NCBI GenBank assembly: GCA_012295275.1
Contig: CM022670.1
Span: forward strand, 41,439,474 to 41,503,473
Source: Chrysomallon squamiferum
Taxonomy: Eukaryota; Mollusca; Gastropoda; Neomphalida; Peltospiridae
Direction: 5' to 3'
DNA length: 64,000 bases
A program made the position numbers and the translations under genes. Under the pieces are notes generated by a model that saw nothing but the letters and a program-made list of their open reading frames with translations, was not told the origin of the DNA and searched no databases. This document shows positions 37,661-49,835 of this stretch, in pieces. The number at the start of each line of letters is the position of its first letter. Within the stretch, counting starts at the first letter, position 1.

Positions 37661-38024
37661 TTGTTTGTTTGTTTGTTTGTTCGTTTGTATCTAAATAATT
37701 ATTATATTTTTAATTAGTTATATAAAAGTATGATTAACAGATATAATTATTTTTTTTTACGCAAACTGCAAGTATAGGCCAAGGTCAGAGTTGTATTGTT
37801 GGCCATCTGTTTAAACTTGATATGTAAATATCCGTTCAATCAAAATCTTATATGACGGTTTTATTAATGGCATTCAGATATCTGGAAATAACACACCATG
37901 ATTTCATTTTGTTTTTTGTTCTATTTTATTTTATTTTATTTTATTTTATTTTATTTTATTTTATTTTATTTTATTTTTGTTTTTGTTTTTGTTTTTATTT
38001 TTGTTTTTGTTTTTGTTTTTGTTT
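37661..38024 (+). repeat. (GTTT)n, (TTTTA)n and (TTTTTG)n microsatellites
   Basis: GTTT units at 37661-37687, about eleven TTTTA units at 37922-37976, then about eight TTTTTG/TTTTTA units at 37974-38024. Frames through them (Phe/Leu/Tyr) are artefacts. Confidence 0.95.
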
Positions 38025-38819
38025 ATTGGAATTTTATAATACATATTTATGATATTAAATGCAATTGTTTAACTGAAAAAATATATTGTAATATATTTTT
38101 AAAAATAATTTAATTTCAAAGATACATTATGTATTATTAACATTGTGAAACTAGTTATAGTTGTCTATTGATGTTACATAGTTAAATGTTGTCTATTAAT
38201 ATCAAAATATTTTGAATATTTAACAATGTCTAATGTTGTTACATAGTTCAATGTTAATATAGTTTATACCTTACATTACATAGTGTATTAATATTATATA
38301 GTTCAATATATTAATATTACATAGTCAACACTGATGTGTATCATAGTTCAGTATTATTCTACATAATTCAACACATTGATCATACATGGTTTACATTGCC
38401 TGTTGGTGCTACATAGTTAATATTAGCTGTTGATTACTTTACTAATATTTCAAGTTCAAATACGTGTTAACTGACAACAGTTTAAAACAGCAGTTAAACT
38501 TTAAAAATGATTCTTGTCTGTTTATAGTATTGTTAAGTTTAAGGCAGCATGTATTTGTGTTGTAAATAGAATTAAACTTGTCGGTTATTAAAAAATAAAA
38601 ATAGCTTCATGGTCTCGTTGTGTTAGAATTGTTACAGTATCAGTTTCAGTTTTTAATGGCATGTTATTAAAAATTATGTGGTGATAATTACAGAAATAAT
38701 ATTGTGTTACTCAGCGTATTTCAGCTTGTAACATGACTTTCTTAATGCTGATAGAGCTTGTTAAATCAGTGACAGTTTTATGCAGAATATGATGTAAGCA
38801 TGTTAGCCCAGGTTTCAGT

Positions 38820-39290
38820 CATAAAACCTGATGCATAACAACAGATGGTTCAAATTGATGGGGGAAAAAACCCAACCTCTCCATGTTGCACTACAGGTCT
38901 CTCCCTGTCACAAATGTACTGCACAGACTGAGCCTCCAATCGCTATGTCGGTGAGCGACAGTGTTAAGTGATGTGTATATAAGTGGGTTGGACTGAGCTG
39001 TCAGGTTGAAATGTGTCAATCAACATCATCCTGTACGATGTTTACAGCTAGCCTTGGGGGATTCCCTGATTGGGGTAGGAGATTATTCCCCCCTGTCAGC
39101 CAGGTATTGACATGCGATGTTGGGATCACTAATTGCAGGTGTATCACTGTGGTGCATTTTCATTGACTGATTGAGCTATTTTTGGTGATTATCGGAAAAT
39201 CTGGAAAGTCTAACCACAGGAGGGGGTGGTTTCACAAAACAGATCTCTTTTCCGCTTTCTGAGCAATGAGAATAGGGGTTTCCTAGTGCA
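38820..39290. promoter_or_regulatory. Complex, CpG-bearing island
   Basis: A roughly 450-base non-repetitive block with balanced composition (CAATCGCTATGTCGGTGAGCG near 38938, GGGGGATTCCCTGATTGGGG near 39056). It is the likeliest regulatory or first-exon region between the putative promoter at 36.6 kb and the zinc-finger exon. No protein frame is convincing. Confidence 0.35.
38976..39003 (+). promoter_or_regulatory. Possible TATA/initiator core promoter
   Basis: TATATAAG at 38976-38983 is followed 25 bases later by TCAG at 39001, a spacing and sequence compatible with TATA plus Inr. A possible + donor CCAG|GTATTG at 39104 would close a first exon of about 100 bases. In AT-rich DNA TATA-like strings are common, so support is limited. 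Confidence 0.25.
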
Positions 39291-40199
39291 TCGCAAATGT
39301 GTTACTTAAGAATTGTTATGTAAACTTTGTCTTTTGACTTGATTACAATGCATATATACAAATGTTATCATAGAGACAATAAAATTAATTATTTTTACAA
39401 GGGGATCAAATTAAACGTACATTGCAACAAATTTGAATATTTTGCCATGTTTATTCATGGATGGAAAACATTAATGAATAAGTTATACATTGTACATTTT
39501 GATGTTGTAGATTTTTACTAAGTACCAAAACATAAATATTTATTGTAAATTACTACTTTGACATTCATGGAAAGCTGTTTCAGGATTAATTTTATTTTAT
39601 TTTATTTTATTTTTTTATTTTTCTAAAAAATAATTAGAATTTTTTGAGGGATGGGTTTTTTAAATGTTTAACAAAAACGAAAGAAAAACAACAAAAAAAC
39701 TTGAAAAACATTTTTAATTAGTATTGCTTTTATTTATTTATTTATTTATTTAATTTCCAAAATTATTAATTTATTATTGTTTTATTATTATTATTTTTTT
39801 TTTTTTGTCAATATTTTTAAAGATATATTCACTGCGTAAAATGATTTTCTTTTAAAGAGATTATTAATTTCGGCCGATATTATTTTCTTACCAGGTATTT
39901 GGAACTGTTCCAGAACTAGATATAGGAACATATTTTTTTGTTATTTTTTCAAAAAAACTTATCCCAGAATGTATCACTTTGTTTCATCTAGCAACACATG
40001 TTTGAAACTGCTGGGTTCAGATGTTGGAATAATATTACTAATTGAAGTAATTAAGCCACCCACTGTCTGCCTTGAGTTGTTAATACTACTCTACACTTAG
40101 TGATCTTAGTCCTATCATTTGTAACACACGTGTTTTTACTTACAGGCAGTGCACCTTGCATTGTCCACATGCTCCACCATCATAACTGAAATACACTGC
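39291..40199. other. Intron-like AT-rich sequence
   Basis: Simple repeats (TTTTA near 39590-39612, TTTA near 39729-39752, T-run near 39795). No gene recognised. Confidence 0.5.
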
Positions 40200-41340
40200 A
40201 CAGTTTAACAAATACACATTTCTAATACACCTGTGTGTCTCCACATAAATACACTAGCAGCACTCTAATTATTTCTAATACAAAGATATATTCCCAGAGC
40301 ACAAATATGTTCCCAATATATTCCCAGTATATAAATATATTCCCAGGGTGCAAATATATTTCTAATACATAAATGTATTTCTAATACACCAATGTTTTCC
40401 CAATATACAAATATATTCCTAATATGTAAATATAGTTCCAGTATACAGATATATTCCTAATACATATGTATTGATTATTTTTAGTAAATTGATCTAGTTC
40501 TAATATACTGATTTCAAATATTTTTTGATTCATTAAATTCACTTCTAATATTCTGATAATTGTCTTATACAACTAGATAACATTAGCACAAATACATTTT
40601 ACTGGACATATATCTAGTATATAGATAAATACATAAGTCATAGAAAACTTTCTATGTTTACAAATATATATTTTACTATACAGTGTCATTTTCTATACAA
40701 ACAATTGTTTTATGAAATATAATTATTTCTAAAGATTTTAACAAATAACATTTTTGTTGATGAAGCTTTTTATTAGATACTAAACTAACTGACTGACCTT
40801 TTAAAATTTGCGTTTTGTATTTAAGTTATAGCAAAAATTAATGTAATGTCCATTCATAATAGATGGTTAACTTTGCTAGGTGCATTTCAGTGTATTAATA
40901 CATTTTTATGTATTTTTAACGTTAATAACAATATAACTTCTACATTTCTAGCATGACTTCTTTGGAATATTTTTAAAACAACATGATGAACTTTGGTACA
41001 TTTCTAATACACCAACATGAAGTTTTTCTTTTCTAATACTTGGCTTTGAGTTGTTAGATTTCTAATATTCAGCTATGAATTTTCACATTTCTAAAAACAG
41101 TTATTAATTTTTAAATTTCTAATACTTGGTCATAAAGTACTATTTTTTCTAATACAAAACCAATGAAGTTGTACATTCCTAATACTCATTTGAACTTTCA
41201 TCTTTCTAAAATTATGTTAATTATTTTTCACTAAAAGTCTCATCTGAATTTTTACCATTCCAAAAAACCCCCCAACTTGGCTATAGTTGTTTACATTTCT
41301 AATACTCATCTTTGAATTATTATATTCCTAGTCAAGTATA
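40200..41340. repeat. Long, decayed minisatellite built on TTTCTAATAC/TTCCTAATAT
   Basis: The phrase ATTTCTAATAC or ATTCCTAATAT/ATTCCCAGTAT recurs more than twenty times. Spacing is close to 20-22 bases from about 40260 to 40480 and about 40 bases further right (near 41000, 41030, 41065, 41120, 41150, 41180, 41300). The right part carries extra TTGGCTATGAA-type filler. Age and mutation have blurred the array. Confidence 0.55.
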
Positions 41341-42639
41341 GCTTTACAGCTGTGTATTTTTAAAGTATGAGAAAAACTTTATTACTGTTTTGTCTTCTTT
41401 TGTCTGTGCTTTCTACATCACTGTGTGTATATCTACGTTATAAAGAATGCTTTGAAGTTGTCAATGCAGGAACAAGCCAAGTGTTTTAGGTAGCAGTGAA
41501 AAATGAAAAATTGTTGTCTGGCATAACTATCACTGTGTTAGTTAAATTACAGCGGGATAGATGAGAGATTTTATTTTTAACATTTTGTGCTTGTTTGAAA
41601 TGGAGAACCAGATATGATGGCTATCTGACGCCAGTACAGGAAAGACTCTGCCAGGTAAAAAACAAAGAACATCAGTTGTTGAAAATTGTTTTAAGTTTAT
41701 CAAAATCTTATCTCTGATGTGGTAAATGTACGTTTCTTACATCTTGTTATTGTTTCTGATTTATAAGTTTGTTTGTTTGTTTTTATCAATATTTATAAAT
41801 TGGTTTTTACTGTTATTTAGAAATTTGTTCTAATGTTACATGAAAATTTATTTTTACTATTATATAAATAGAATAGTTTTGTTTATTTTAATTTGGATAC
41901 ATCTCAGAATTAGCTTGTTTTAAATATCACAAATGCTTTGAGAGCAGACTAAATAATAATATATACATAATTTAAATAACTTCATAGATTTGTGTTGGAA
42001 GGTATATGTTTATATTTTAATTACAAAACTTTGATGTTGTTTGTAACTCAATATAAAACATAAATAATTACTGAACTGCATCTAACAATTGAAAGTATGA
42101 TAATTATAATAATATATTTTATTTATATTATTCTGGTGACCTGTTTCTTCTGTTTATGCTGGTATTTACAGTCTGTGTGAAAATAAGTGCACAATGGTCT
42201 CTCTTGTTTTTGGTTTAAATGACTTGGTCAACTTAATAGTGATCTATGTCACATCATTTACCTGTTACCTTGTCTTTGAAAAGTTAAATTGCTTTTTTTA
42301 TTTTATTATTATTACTTTTTTTTTTTTCTCTCTCACACACACATGTACATTTCCTCTATTAATAGCAATCTAAATGACATTTTTTTGATTCTCTTAATGA
42401 AATTTCAATAATTAATTTCTTGTTCTATTAGTATGTACCAAATTTTTAACCAAAATATTTTTAAAAATAACAATCTCTACATGAAAATTTAAATAATTTA
42501 TGAATTTTTTTTTATCACTCAGGAATAGGTATTACACATACCGAACTACCTGTCATCAGTGCAATTTAATATATCATTGTGGCATCCAATTAAAGCATTT
42601 TTCAAATTATCTAAACTGTTAATCACAATGTTTGAAATG
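41341..42639. other. Intron-like sequence
   Basis: A possible + donor GCCAG|GTAAAA occurs at 41654. Nothing else gene-like. Confidence 0.4.
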
Positions 42640-42770
42640 TAGTCCTCTGTAGCCCATAAATGCATCAAATTAATAAAATTGTGCTGAATTCGGGCAAAGC
42701 TCTGAAGCGTTTACTGGGCGACGTGCTTTCTAATTACGATTATATTGATAGTTAATGGCTGCAAATACAT
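42640..42770. promoter_or_regulatory. Candidate conserved non-coding element with homeodomain-like sites
   Basis: A short complex block (GAATTCGGGCAAAGC, CTGGGCGACGTGC, CTAATTACGATTA near 42731) between AT-rich flanks. The ATTA/TAAT cores are homeodomain-like. Regulatory role inferred. Confidence 0.25.
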
Positions 42771-43062
42771 CAAATTGTTTGAATGTTTTAATCAGAAATG
42801 CTCCATATTTATATAAAATCAATAGTTACACTTGCTAAGCAAGCTTTAGATTGGTCGTGAAAAGATTTGTAAAACTCCCTACAGCTTAACTGCTTCACTA
42901 TAATTATATACTGTTCATTTGTTGTATTCTCTTTGAGGAGTGAACTCGCTGGACTGAACTGTCGCTGACAACACTGTTATTAAAATTTAAATTATAAACA
43001 GATTCTCTCATATGTTGGGCACATTTTTTTTTTTTTTTTTTTTTTGTGACACTGACTTGTAG

Positions 43063-43230
43063 GAGTGGCGAAGCATTGTGATATTTTTTTTATTATTTAC
43101 AAAAAAAACTGGATTTATGTACATTGTCAGTGCTGACGTTGTGTTCAGGACAGTGAGGGACAGTTTTTGAATTTCTCACATGGATTGTCAGTTCGCTGGA
43201 TCGTTATCTCTCAGCTCGCCGTGGATGATG
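43063..43230 (+). other. Candidate alternative 5' exon with a 17-codon in-phase ORF
   Basis: Seen: a long T-tract with acceptor GACTTGTAG at 43062 (a closer alternative is TCTCTCAG at 43214), CpG-bearing sequence, and a strong + donor GATG|GTGAGTGAGG at 43231. An ATG at 43180 (CACATGG) reads MDCQFAGSLSLSSPWMM exactly to the donor in phase 0. Phase 0 is also the phase of the block just upstream of the zinc-finger ATG. Inferred: an alternative first or leader exon of the rightward gene. Small size and lack of homology leave chance possible. Confidence 0.3.
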
Positions 43231-44150
43231 GTGAGTGAGGTCTTACTTGTATAACATGATGTGAGTTTTTCTCTCTACTTTTTGACTTAGCTTTTGCTCA
43301 CATATTGATCTGTTTTCCCTCTGTCAAACGTTTGTTATTGGCTTTCTCACTCTGATTGTAACAACTTGTGAATGGAACTTGGTCTGGTTCTTTTCTGGAG
43401 TGATTGTCTGAGAGTCTGGTATGGGTGTGTGTGTGTGTTCTGTCTGGTCGCATGCCCCTGGCTATGTGTGTGTGTGTGTGTGTGTGTGTGTCGTGTGTCA
43501 CTGGGTTAGTCTGTGTGTGTGTTTGACAGTTTGTGTGACACTGGGTGAGTGTGTTTATGAGTGTGTTTGTATTTCAAAGTTAGTATAGTGATCATATGTG
43601 ACTAGGTGAATGAATGACTGGGGTTGTATATTTGTGACTGGGCAATGGGTTTGTTTTGGGGTGAACGTATACTTGATTATTTATGGGGTGTGTAGAGTTG
43701 TGAGTTTATTTTATTTATAGATGTGTATGCGTGTTGCAGATATGTGTTTATTTGGCTATGATTAAGAATTTATGGATATGTGTGTTTATGTTTGTGAATG
43801 TGTGTATTCATGTTTGTGAGCGTTTTACGAATGTGTGTTGGATTAGTTTGTGGTGATTAGCAAGTCAGTGACATAGAACCTGACAAGTAGAACAGTGAAG
43901 AGTGGAACACTAAGTGTGGAACACTGATACAGGTTTGTGTAAATGGATATTCATTAATTCGTGCAGGAAAAGCCACATCCCACTGTGGAGTATTTGATAA
44001 GCTGCCAACACCGGCAGAAGGAAACATTTGTTACAGAGTGAAACCAGTGAAGCATGTGTTGTGCAGCGTTTAACCTGAAAACATCTTGTAAACAGAGCAT
44101 GAGTACCCATATCATTTCTTAGTTTTTTTAAATTTGTCATCACTATCTAT
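43231..44150. other. GT-rich intron-like sequence
   Basis: Strong G+T richness on the + strand (TGTGTG, GTGAGTGTG) with (GT)n runs at 43424-43438 and 43465-43491. No gene recognised. The G/T bias fits the non-template strand of a rightward intron. Confidence 0.4.
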
Positions 44151-44169
44151 TCAGTGTTTGTTTTTAACA

Positions 44170-44212
44170 TTTATTATTATTATTACTATTATTATTATTA
44201 TTATTATTATTT
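44170..44212 (+). repeat. (ATT)n microsatellite
   Basis: About 14 ATT units with one ACT change. Through-frames read as poly-tyrosine and are not genes. Confidence 0.95.
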
Positions 44213-44563
44213 TAAATCAGACATGAGGAGTTATTTTTATCATTTTCGTACTCAAAACAAAACTTTACTCTGTTTACCATTAATCATTTTTATTAGCACT
44301 GTTGTCAGTGTACTGCTAGATATGTGTATAAACTACTGGTTTTATTTCTCCCATATCTTACAGAGAAAACATATCTGTATCATCTCACTTCACACTGACA
44401 GTATCAAACATCTGATTCCCACCTTGTCCGTCATACCACGTCCCACCCCCTTATTGTGAAACCGTCTATAAATAATTAACAGTTCTTTTCAAACACTTCT
44501 ACACATTTTCATATCAGGGTCTTTCTCTTTGTGTTATTTTATATTGTTTTGTTGTTATTGTTT

Positions 44564-44585
44564 TTATTATTATTATTATTATTGC

Positions 44586-44616
<31 letters not shown>
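44564..44616 (+). repeat. (ATT)n microsatellite
   Basis: About 17 ATT units with one GC interruption. Confidence 0.95.
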
Positions 44617-46194
44617 TCAGTTTAGTTTAGTTTAAATATTGCCATTATTTTTTTTGTGGGGGTTTGAACAGATGTTTTGTGTTGATAAAATTTTAATTTT
44701 CTTCTTTAACCACATTGTCCATTCTTTCATCTGTAGTTTTCAGTTAATAAATAATGAATTTATTTTATTTCATTATTGATTTTGAATTTTTTTTTTTTCC
44801 CTTTTCCAAACATGTTTTACATTGATTAAATTTTAATTTTTGTACTTAGTCACTTTGTACTCTTTTTTATTTGAATTAAATTATTTATTAATTTTCTTTT
44901 TATTTCCTTTTCTTTCTTTATTTTTAAACATATCTTTTATGTTAAATTTCAGTTTTCATCCTCAAGTATTCGTCCACATTCTTTGTGCATTTTGAAATAA
45001 ATAAATAAAAAAATGATGGAAAATAATGAAAACTATTAAAAATTAAAGAGAGCTTATCAGCGTAAATTAAATTCACTCTTGTCCAGTTATGACAAGCTGT
45101 TTGACCTTCATTTGAACTTGAAGAGAAAATATAGCAGCTTAAATAAACACCAATAAAACTTGTTTTCAACAACTAATAAAGAGAATTTTCTATGCCTTTA
45201 ATACTCCCACTAGGCCTTGAAATGTTTGAAAAGAAACAAACATTGCTCTATTGAAATGAGTTTCTACTTGAGGTTTTGAGTCACATGAACTTTAGCGTTA
45301 CACTTTGATGAATTGTGAAATTGTAAATGAAATCAAACTGGTTTGGCATACCTCAGTGTATGGATTATGATTTTGATTTCATACAAATTTTTGGATTTAA
45401 ATTTAATAAAATTCCAAGACGTATGATCACTGTTCACAGTTTCATTTGAACATTTGATTAGTGGATAAAGTAGAACAATATCAAACAGGATTTCACAGTA
45501 TCTCACATCTATTTCCTACTGGTTTACATTTTTCAAGAGGAATTTGACTTTAAAAAAGATTCATTATAAGATTTAACTGGATTCTGAAATATTTTTAAAC
45601 TGACGCAAGATTGGTAAATACTTCAGTTTTTGGATTTCATCATGGATTTTTAGATCATGTGTAACTGATTTTGATTGGTGGAGAACTGTCAGTGACACAT
45701 GCTGACAGCTAACATCTGGTAGGTCTGTCAGAAAAGTGATATTTAATCATATTAGTGTGTTTGTCAATTTAAAACAACACATCAGTATACTTTTCGTCCT
45801 CTTGTAACAGTAAGCACATATAACAAGACTTAAGCTGATTAATATCAGTAAACTATAAGTAAACTCTGAGACTGTTTTATACTTTTTAACATAACACTCC
45901 AAATCCCCTCTCCCACTGGTACACTTAAATTGACTGTCTCTCTAACCATCTTTGTTTGTATCCATGAAGTTTTAATAGTTGTCTGTTTTCAGTCACATTA
46001 AATATTTCAATTTTAATATTTTGTAAATAAGTACATTTTATTATTATTTAAGTCTGGTTTTAATATACGTTTTTTTTTTAAGATAAACTGAAAGTACTGA
46101 AACATGTTTAAACATGAACTACTCCTGTCAGATGAGTTAAACTATCATTAGACATAAAAACTAGGAATTAAGATATCAATAAAGTTAGTATTGA
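44617..46194. other. Intron-like AT-rich sequence
   Basis: No coding sequence, RNA gene or distinct regulatory block was recognised. Confidence 0.5.
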
Positions 46195-46420
46195 ACTATC
46201 TAATATCACATCAATAATGTAATGACACATCAGTAAAGTTAGACAGTTAAACTATAACACATTGGTAAAGTTAGACAGTTAAACTATAACACATCGGTAA
46301 AGTTAGACAGTTAAACTGTGTAATAACACATCAGTAAAGTTAGACAGTTAAACTATAATACATCAGTAAAGTTAGACAGTTAAACCGTGTAATAACACAT
46401 CAGTAAAGTTAGCATTGAAC
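46195..46420 (+). repeat. Minisatellite with 32/36-base units
   Basis: About six copies of a unit with ACACATCRGTAAAGTTAGAC and AGTTAAACTATA. Some units carry the variant ending CTGTGTAATA, making them four bases longer. Central copies differ by only a few bases. Confidence 0.8.
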
Positions 46421-47781
46421 TATGTGATATCTATAAAATAAAAAAGTGTTGAATTATTTTGAATCATTAGAATCATTAAGAAAAATTTAGATAATGTTGA
46501 TCTATAAAACATCTATTCATCTAAGAAGTCATCAAAATAAAATATTACTCTTCTTTTTTTTTTTGTCATTAATTTTCCTAAATAACAGTTTGCATGCTTG
46601 TCATTATTAAGTCAACTCCAGTAGAAATTTATGCTGACAGTGAGTTTTATTAATAGTGACACTTAAAATGATCACATTAAATACAGTTGTACATGTTACA
46701 TTGACAGGATTTTATCCAATCTGTTAATTAATAGGTTTAAGAATTTTCAAAATGTACACTTAAACTGATAATATTAATATCTATATAATGATACAGTATT
46801 TTTTTTGAATCATTTGAATTTCTTTTTTATGGCAAAATTGAAGAATTTACTGTTATTATTTTTTTTTTAGAAATGAAGTAATTTATATATATATATATTT
46901 TGTTTAACCCTTTTATTATTTATTATTATTAGAATTTTTTTTTTTTTTTTTTTTTGCAAGTTGAATATCACTTGACTTTGATTAGGTACATAAATAACAA
47001 AAATCATTCAAGGTGTTATATTAATTATCATTTTTTATTTTAGTAAATGTTTTTGTCATGATATTCTTTCATATAGCTTAAACATCATCTTTAAGAAAGA
47101 TCCACGTTGTTAAGTTTTAACTTTTTAATAAAAAAAAAAACACACCCAGCTTTCTCTGTCATATGAAAAGCGTTTCACAACAATACAATAGAAAGATAAC
47201 TTGAATGTAAAGTATATTGATTGGGATGTTGTGTTTTTTATACACTCAAGTGAGTTTTACCTGCAAGATCAAACCCAGGTCGTGCAGTGAACTGACAGGT
47301 CAGTTAAGTACTTAATTACACAATCAATATAATACTGCTTTTCTCAGGTTCATTGCGGCACTTAGTCTGTATTTGTAAATTACACTGATAATGATATACA
47401 ATTTTTTATAATTTTTTTTTTTTTTTTTTTTTTATATTTATGACTCACAGGCTTAAGTTATTAAATTATTTATTTTTTAATATAATAAGACATATTTCAT
47501 TGGCATTATTAAACTTTTTATTAGTTTTGTTCTTTATGATAAAACAAAATTAAAATTTATATGCCAAAACCCCCAAAAAACAAAAAAAAAATGATTTGAT
47601 TGAATTCTGCTGATATGTAATATATATTTGGCTGTAATATATATATAAAAAATAACTATTTATTTATTAATATTATTTATGTATCACAATTCGTATTAAT
47701 TTTATTTTCATTTCTTTATTATTATTATTGTTTTTGCAATGATCTGACATTAAAATAAAAGTAATAATAAAATCTCTCTCC

Positions 47782-47782
<1 letters not shown>
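46421..47782. other. Intron-like sequence
   Basis: T-runs near 46936-46955 and 47408-47433. No gene recognised. Confidence 0.5.
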
Positions 47783-47824
<42 letters not shown>

Positions 47825-47984
47825 TTTATATCAATGTCAGAATCAAATTAAACCAAAATATTATGATAGCAATATACCTGGATTTCATTTTATATACTTT
47901 TATTTTTTGTGTTTTCGATTATTACTCAATTTAATCCTTATATTAACTAACCTTGTTTCATTTTGTGTGTGTGTGTGTGTGTGT
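47783..47984. repeat. (CA)n and (GT)n microsatellites
   Basis: About 19 AC units at 47783-47821, and about 11 GT units at 47964-47984. Being complementary and 140 bases apart, they form a long imperfect inverted repeat. Confidence 0.9.
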
Positions 47985-49589
47985 GGTTTTCTTGTTAGCT
48001 TCCTCATATTACATTAAATCAGCTGTGATTGACATGCAGGTGATTTTGAAAAACTTCTCTCTTGAAAACAGCAAAAGCAGAATAATGTTTAAAATGATAC
48101 CTCTGATTCTTGTAGAGGTTTGAACAGGTGTAGAGTTGGCATATATGTTTGGTTTAAAGGTGATACGCAAGTGTTAATACATGTTATATCTTGTGTTATT
48201 GGTAATATATATAACTAAATTCTCTATTGGAAACAGATCAAAAAAAGAAAGAAAAAAACCCTAAGCAAAACAACTAAAAATAATGGATTCATCTAAACAT
48301 TATTAATGTTGCTAAACCTATAAAGAGAAGTAAAATGTAAAGAATTATGAAACTTCAAGTGTTTATACCTATACCTAACCCATGCACACCCCCACACAAA
48401 CACACAGACACACACAAAGAACTATATATAATTATATACAATATAAAGGGCTTGATAAGAATATATAAATACATATAATTATGATTCATAATGTGTAATT
48501 ATAATATACTGTTAAAATGAGTTACAAATTTAAATAATTATTCCAATTAATTTAAGAAAATTAACAATTACTATGGTAACATACACTTGTTACTTTTATT
48601 AAAACACTTAATAATTTATATTCTGGGCGTTAACTTCATTTCACTGGCATTTCTTTGACATTTAACATTATGAAAAGCTTTTCATTTAATTTTTTTTATA
48701 AACAAATAAATATCACACTTGGGATATAAAGTTAATAAGTGAGATGAAGAGAATATACTTCTTGTATTACATATGGAAAGTATATTGGGATATAGAAAGG
48801 TTTTTCAATCAGAATACCAAAAAAAACGTAGTGTAAAATTAGAAAATGTTAGAATTCCTAATCCAAAGTAAATATAAAATTTGTTTATTACAAAACAAAA
48901 CTTTTTTTGTTGTTGTTAAAATTCATCTAAAATTTAACTACCCACAGAATGCATTACACAGTCCTAGATTTGTAAATCCATCCATAATCTCTGTATATAG
49001 ATATATATTTCATTAATTATTTCAGTTTCATTTGTTTGTAAACAGTCAATACTCTAACAACAGTGGTTATTGTTAAATTATGTTTCATGTTTTTTCCTTT
49101 TTTTTTTTTTTATTATTCTTTTTTTTAAAGCTCATATATATTTTAAAAAGAAGAAAGGAAAAATTGATTTATCTATCAGTTGCATTCGAAAACTTAAGAG
49201 CCAGAAGTCATTCATTTTGAAAATACAAGTGTGATAGCTAAAACAGTTTATCTAAATCAGTTTAAATAAAGTACTTGAAATGAAGATAACTTAGATCAAT
49301 CTACGAGTGTGAATGCCTAGCTTTAACTAGATCAGTTTGACTAAAATGGTTTAAATTTGGTGAACACCATGTTCTTGCTGGCACTGATTGCAAAAATAAA
49401 GTGTTTTTCTTTTTTCTTTTTTTTTTTTACTTGTATGAGATAAATGAGTGTTAGATTAACATCTGTTTTCTTGTGTTTTACAACAAGTAGTTCACATCAG
49501 GTCAACAAACTCGTAAAAACAAATAATTACCATACATCACAATTGTTTATACTTAAAGTATGCAACCATCCCAAATATTAGTAATTATG
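47985..49589. other. Intron-like AT-rich sequence
   Basis: No gene-like feature recognised. Confidence 0.5.
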
Positions 49590-49835
49590 ATGTATACTGT
49601 TTTAGTAGTTAGGGTGTTAGTAACAGTATTACTAGCAGTAGTTAGTAGTAGTAGTAGTAGTTGTTGTTGTTGTTGTTGTGATTGCAGTAGGATTAGATGC
49701 ATTTGTAATAATATGGTAATTGTAGCAATAGCAGTAATAGTACTTACGGTTGTGGTAACCAAGATGGTAACAGTAGTATAGTAACAAAGTTTAGAAGTAG
49801 TATTTGTTAGTGGTAATAGTAGTATAATAGTATGC
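49590..49835. repeat. Imperfect trinucleotide array (GTA/GTT/GTG family)
   Basis: About 80 imperfect triplets of type TAG, TTG or TAA on the + strand, with a clean (TTG) core near 49661-49678. It opens frames on both strands (Val/Ser/Cys one way, Thr/Leu the other). These are repeat artefacts. Confidence 0.8.

Noticed and set aside
37852-38113. Two plus frames rich in Phe/Leu/Tyr/Val
   Set aside because: Created by the TTTTA and TTTTTG microsatellites.
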